The notes beneath the pieces are model-generated. The model ran no database searches. It worked only from the letters and a program-made list of their open reading frames with translations, and was not told the DNA's origin. A stretch of 64,000 bases of DNA from positions 45,363,669-45,427,668 of the forward strand of contig JASEVX010000001.1 in the NCBI GenBank assembly GCA_031761405.1. Direction: 5' to 3'. This document shows, in pieces, positions 63,672-64,000 of this stretch. How positions within the stretch are numbered: the first letter of the stretch is position 1; each line of letters opens with the position of its first letter. A program made the translations under genes and the position numbers. Source of the DNA: Serripes groenlandicus. Taxonomy: Eukaryota; Mollusca; Bivalvia; Cardiida; Cardiidae.

Positions 63672-63806
63672 CTATATGAGAATGGAGTAACAAATAGTTG
63701 TAATAATTACTGGAAATGAAAATGTCACATCAGTATATTGCTTTACCTGATGTGTCATTTTCAAATCATCTCCTTTTAAAAACATCTGTAGAACATTATA
63801 ATAGTC

Positions 63807-64000
63807 TTAACCCTTTCCCACATATAGATGCTTTCTGACGCCTCTGCAGCAGACGGCTTTTTGAAAACATAGTGACAAAAGAAGAAATTGCTCAAAACGA
63901 GCAATTTCGCCTTTTGCCACAATGTTTTCCACTTTTAGTCATAGGTTATCCATGCAATTATAGAGATTTTCTATTTTTTGACAAAATATGTCTAAAGTCG
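63807..64000 (+). mobile_element. MITE copy cut by the window end
   Basis: TTAA, CCCTTTCCCACATATAGATG; hairpin GCTCAAAACGAGC; continues past 64000. Confidence 0.82.

Larger units (their letters stand above)
57239..62808 (-). other. 5.6-kb intron between exons 2 and 3
   Basis: Exon 2 (B) and exon 3 (C) join in the usual order, so no exon is expected. It holds MITEs, a filled/empty insertion pair (57909-58506), a SINE-core copy (59512-59725) and CCAAT-rich sequence (61335-61470). 60180-60780 and 60940-61970 show no element I can name. Confidence 0.7.

Overview
The window is animal nuclear DNA. It is AT-rich, with short exons bounded by GT/AG splice sites, long introns, tRNA-derived SINEs and dense non-autonomous transposons. 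Several repeats look like ones known from bivalve molluscs: elements that open AACAAGAG with a small hairpin and close GAGCTAAAAA, and pearl-like elements built from tandem monomers of about 150 bp. My best guess is a bivalve; I cannot name the species.

Only one gene is visible. It lies on the minus strand, runs from right to left through the whole window and leaves it at both ends. I could place 33 coding exons (63671 down to 1303), 7107 nt or 2369 codons in all, with no stop. All joins are in frame. The product is a chain of spectrin repeats of the giant nesprin type (SYNE / MSP-300), internal rod only: no actin-binding calponin-homology pair and no KASH tail lies here. The rod follows a strict plan. 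A three-exon cassette B (about 327 nt), C (153 nt), A (165 nt) encodes about 215 residues, or two spectrin repeats, and occurs ten times in a row. One extra A exon precedes the series and three diverged exons follow it. Some cassettes have exons fused (BC, B2+C, BCA). Three have B split by an extra intron, at three different positions.

Layout, left to right. 1-3310: the last two exons in the window and transposon remnants. 3311-16740: a 13.4-kb intron with sparse repeats, one SINE and a possible 37-nt cryptic exon. 16741-35979: the exon-dense heart, cassettes 4-10, with a 43-bp satellite next to one exon. 35980-42154: cassette 3 and a tandem-repeat element. 42155-54115: an 11.9-kb intron full of mobile elements. 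54116-57238: cassette 2 and most of cassette 1. 57239-62808: a 5.6-kb intron. 62809-64000: the first two exons in the window.

Two non-autonomous element groups dominate the introns. The first is a piggyBac-type MITE family with TTAA target sites, termini CCCTTTCCC and a central hairpin. About 75 copies or fragments cover roughly a fifth of the window by rough tally. Many are nested, abutted through a shared TTAA, or inserted within a few bases of a splice site. The second is a set of ten elements (nine with both ends, one fragment) with one architecture: 5' hairpin, stem arm, body often made of 144-161-bp tandem monomers, hairpin, complementary stem arm, A-rich end. Their terminal stem sequences differ between elements yet stay complementary. 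This covarying terminal stem is the most interesting non-coding signal in the window. No search or alignment program was run; all boundaries were read by eye.
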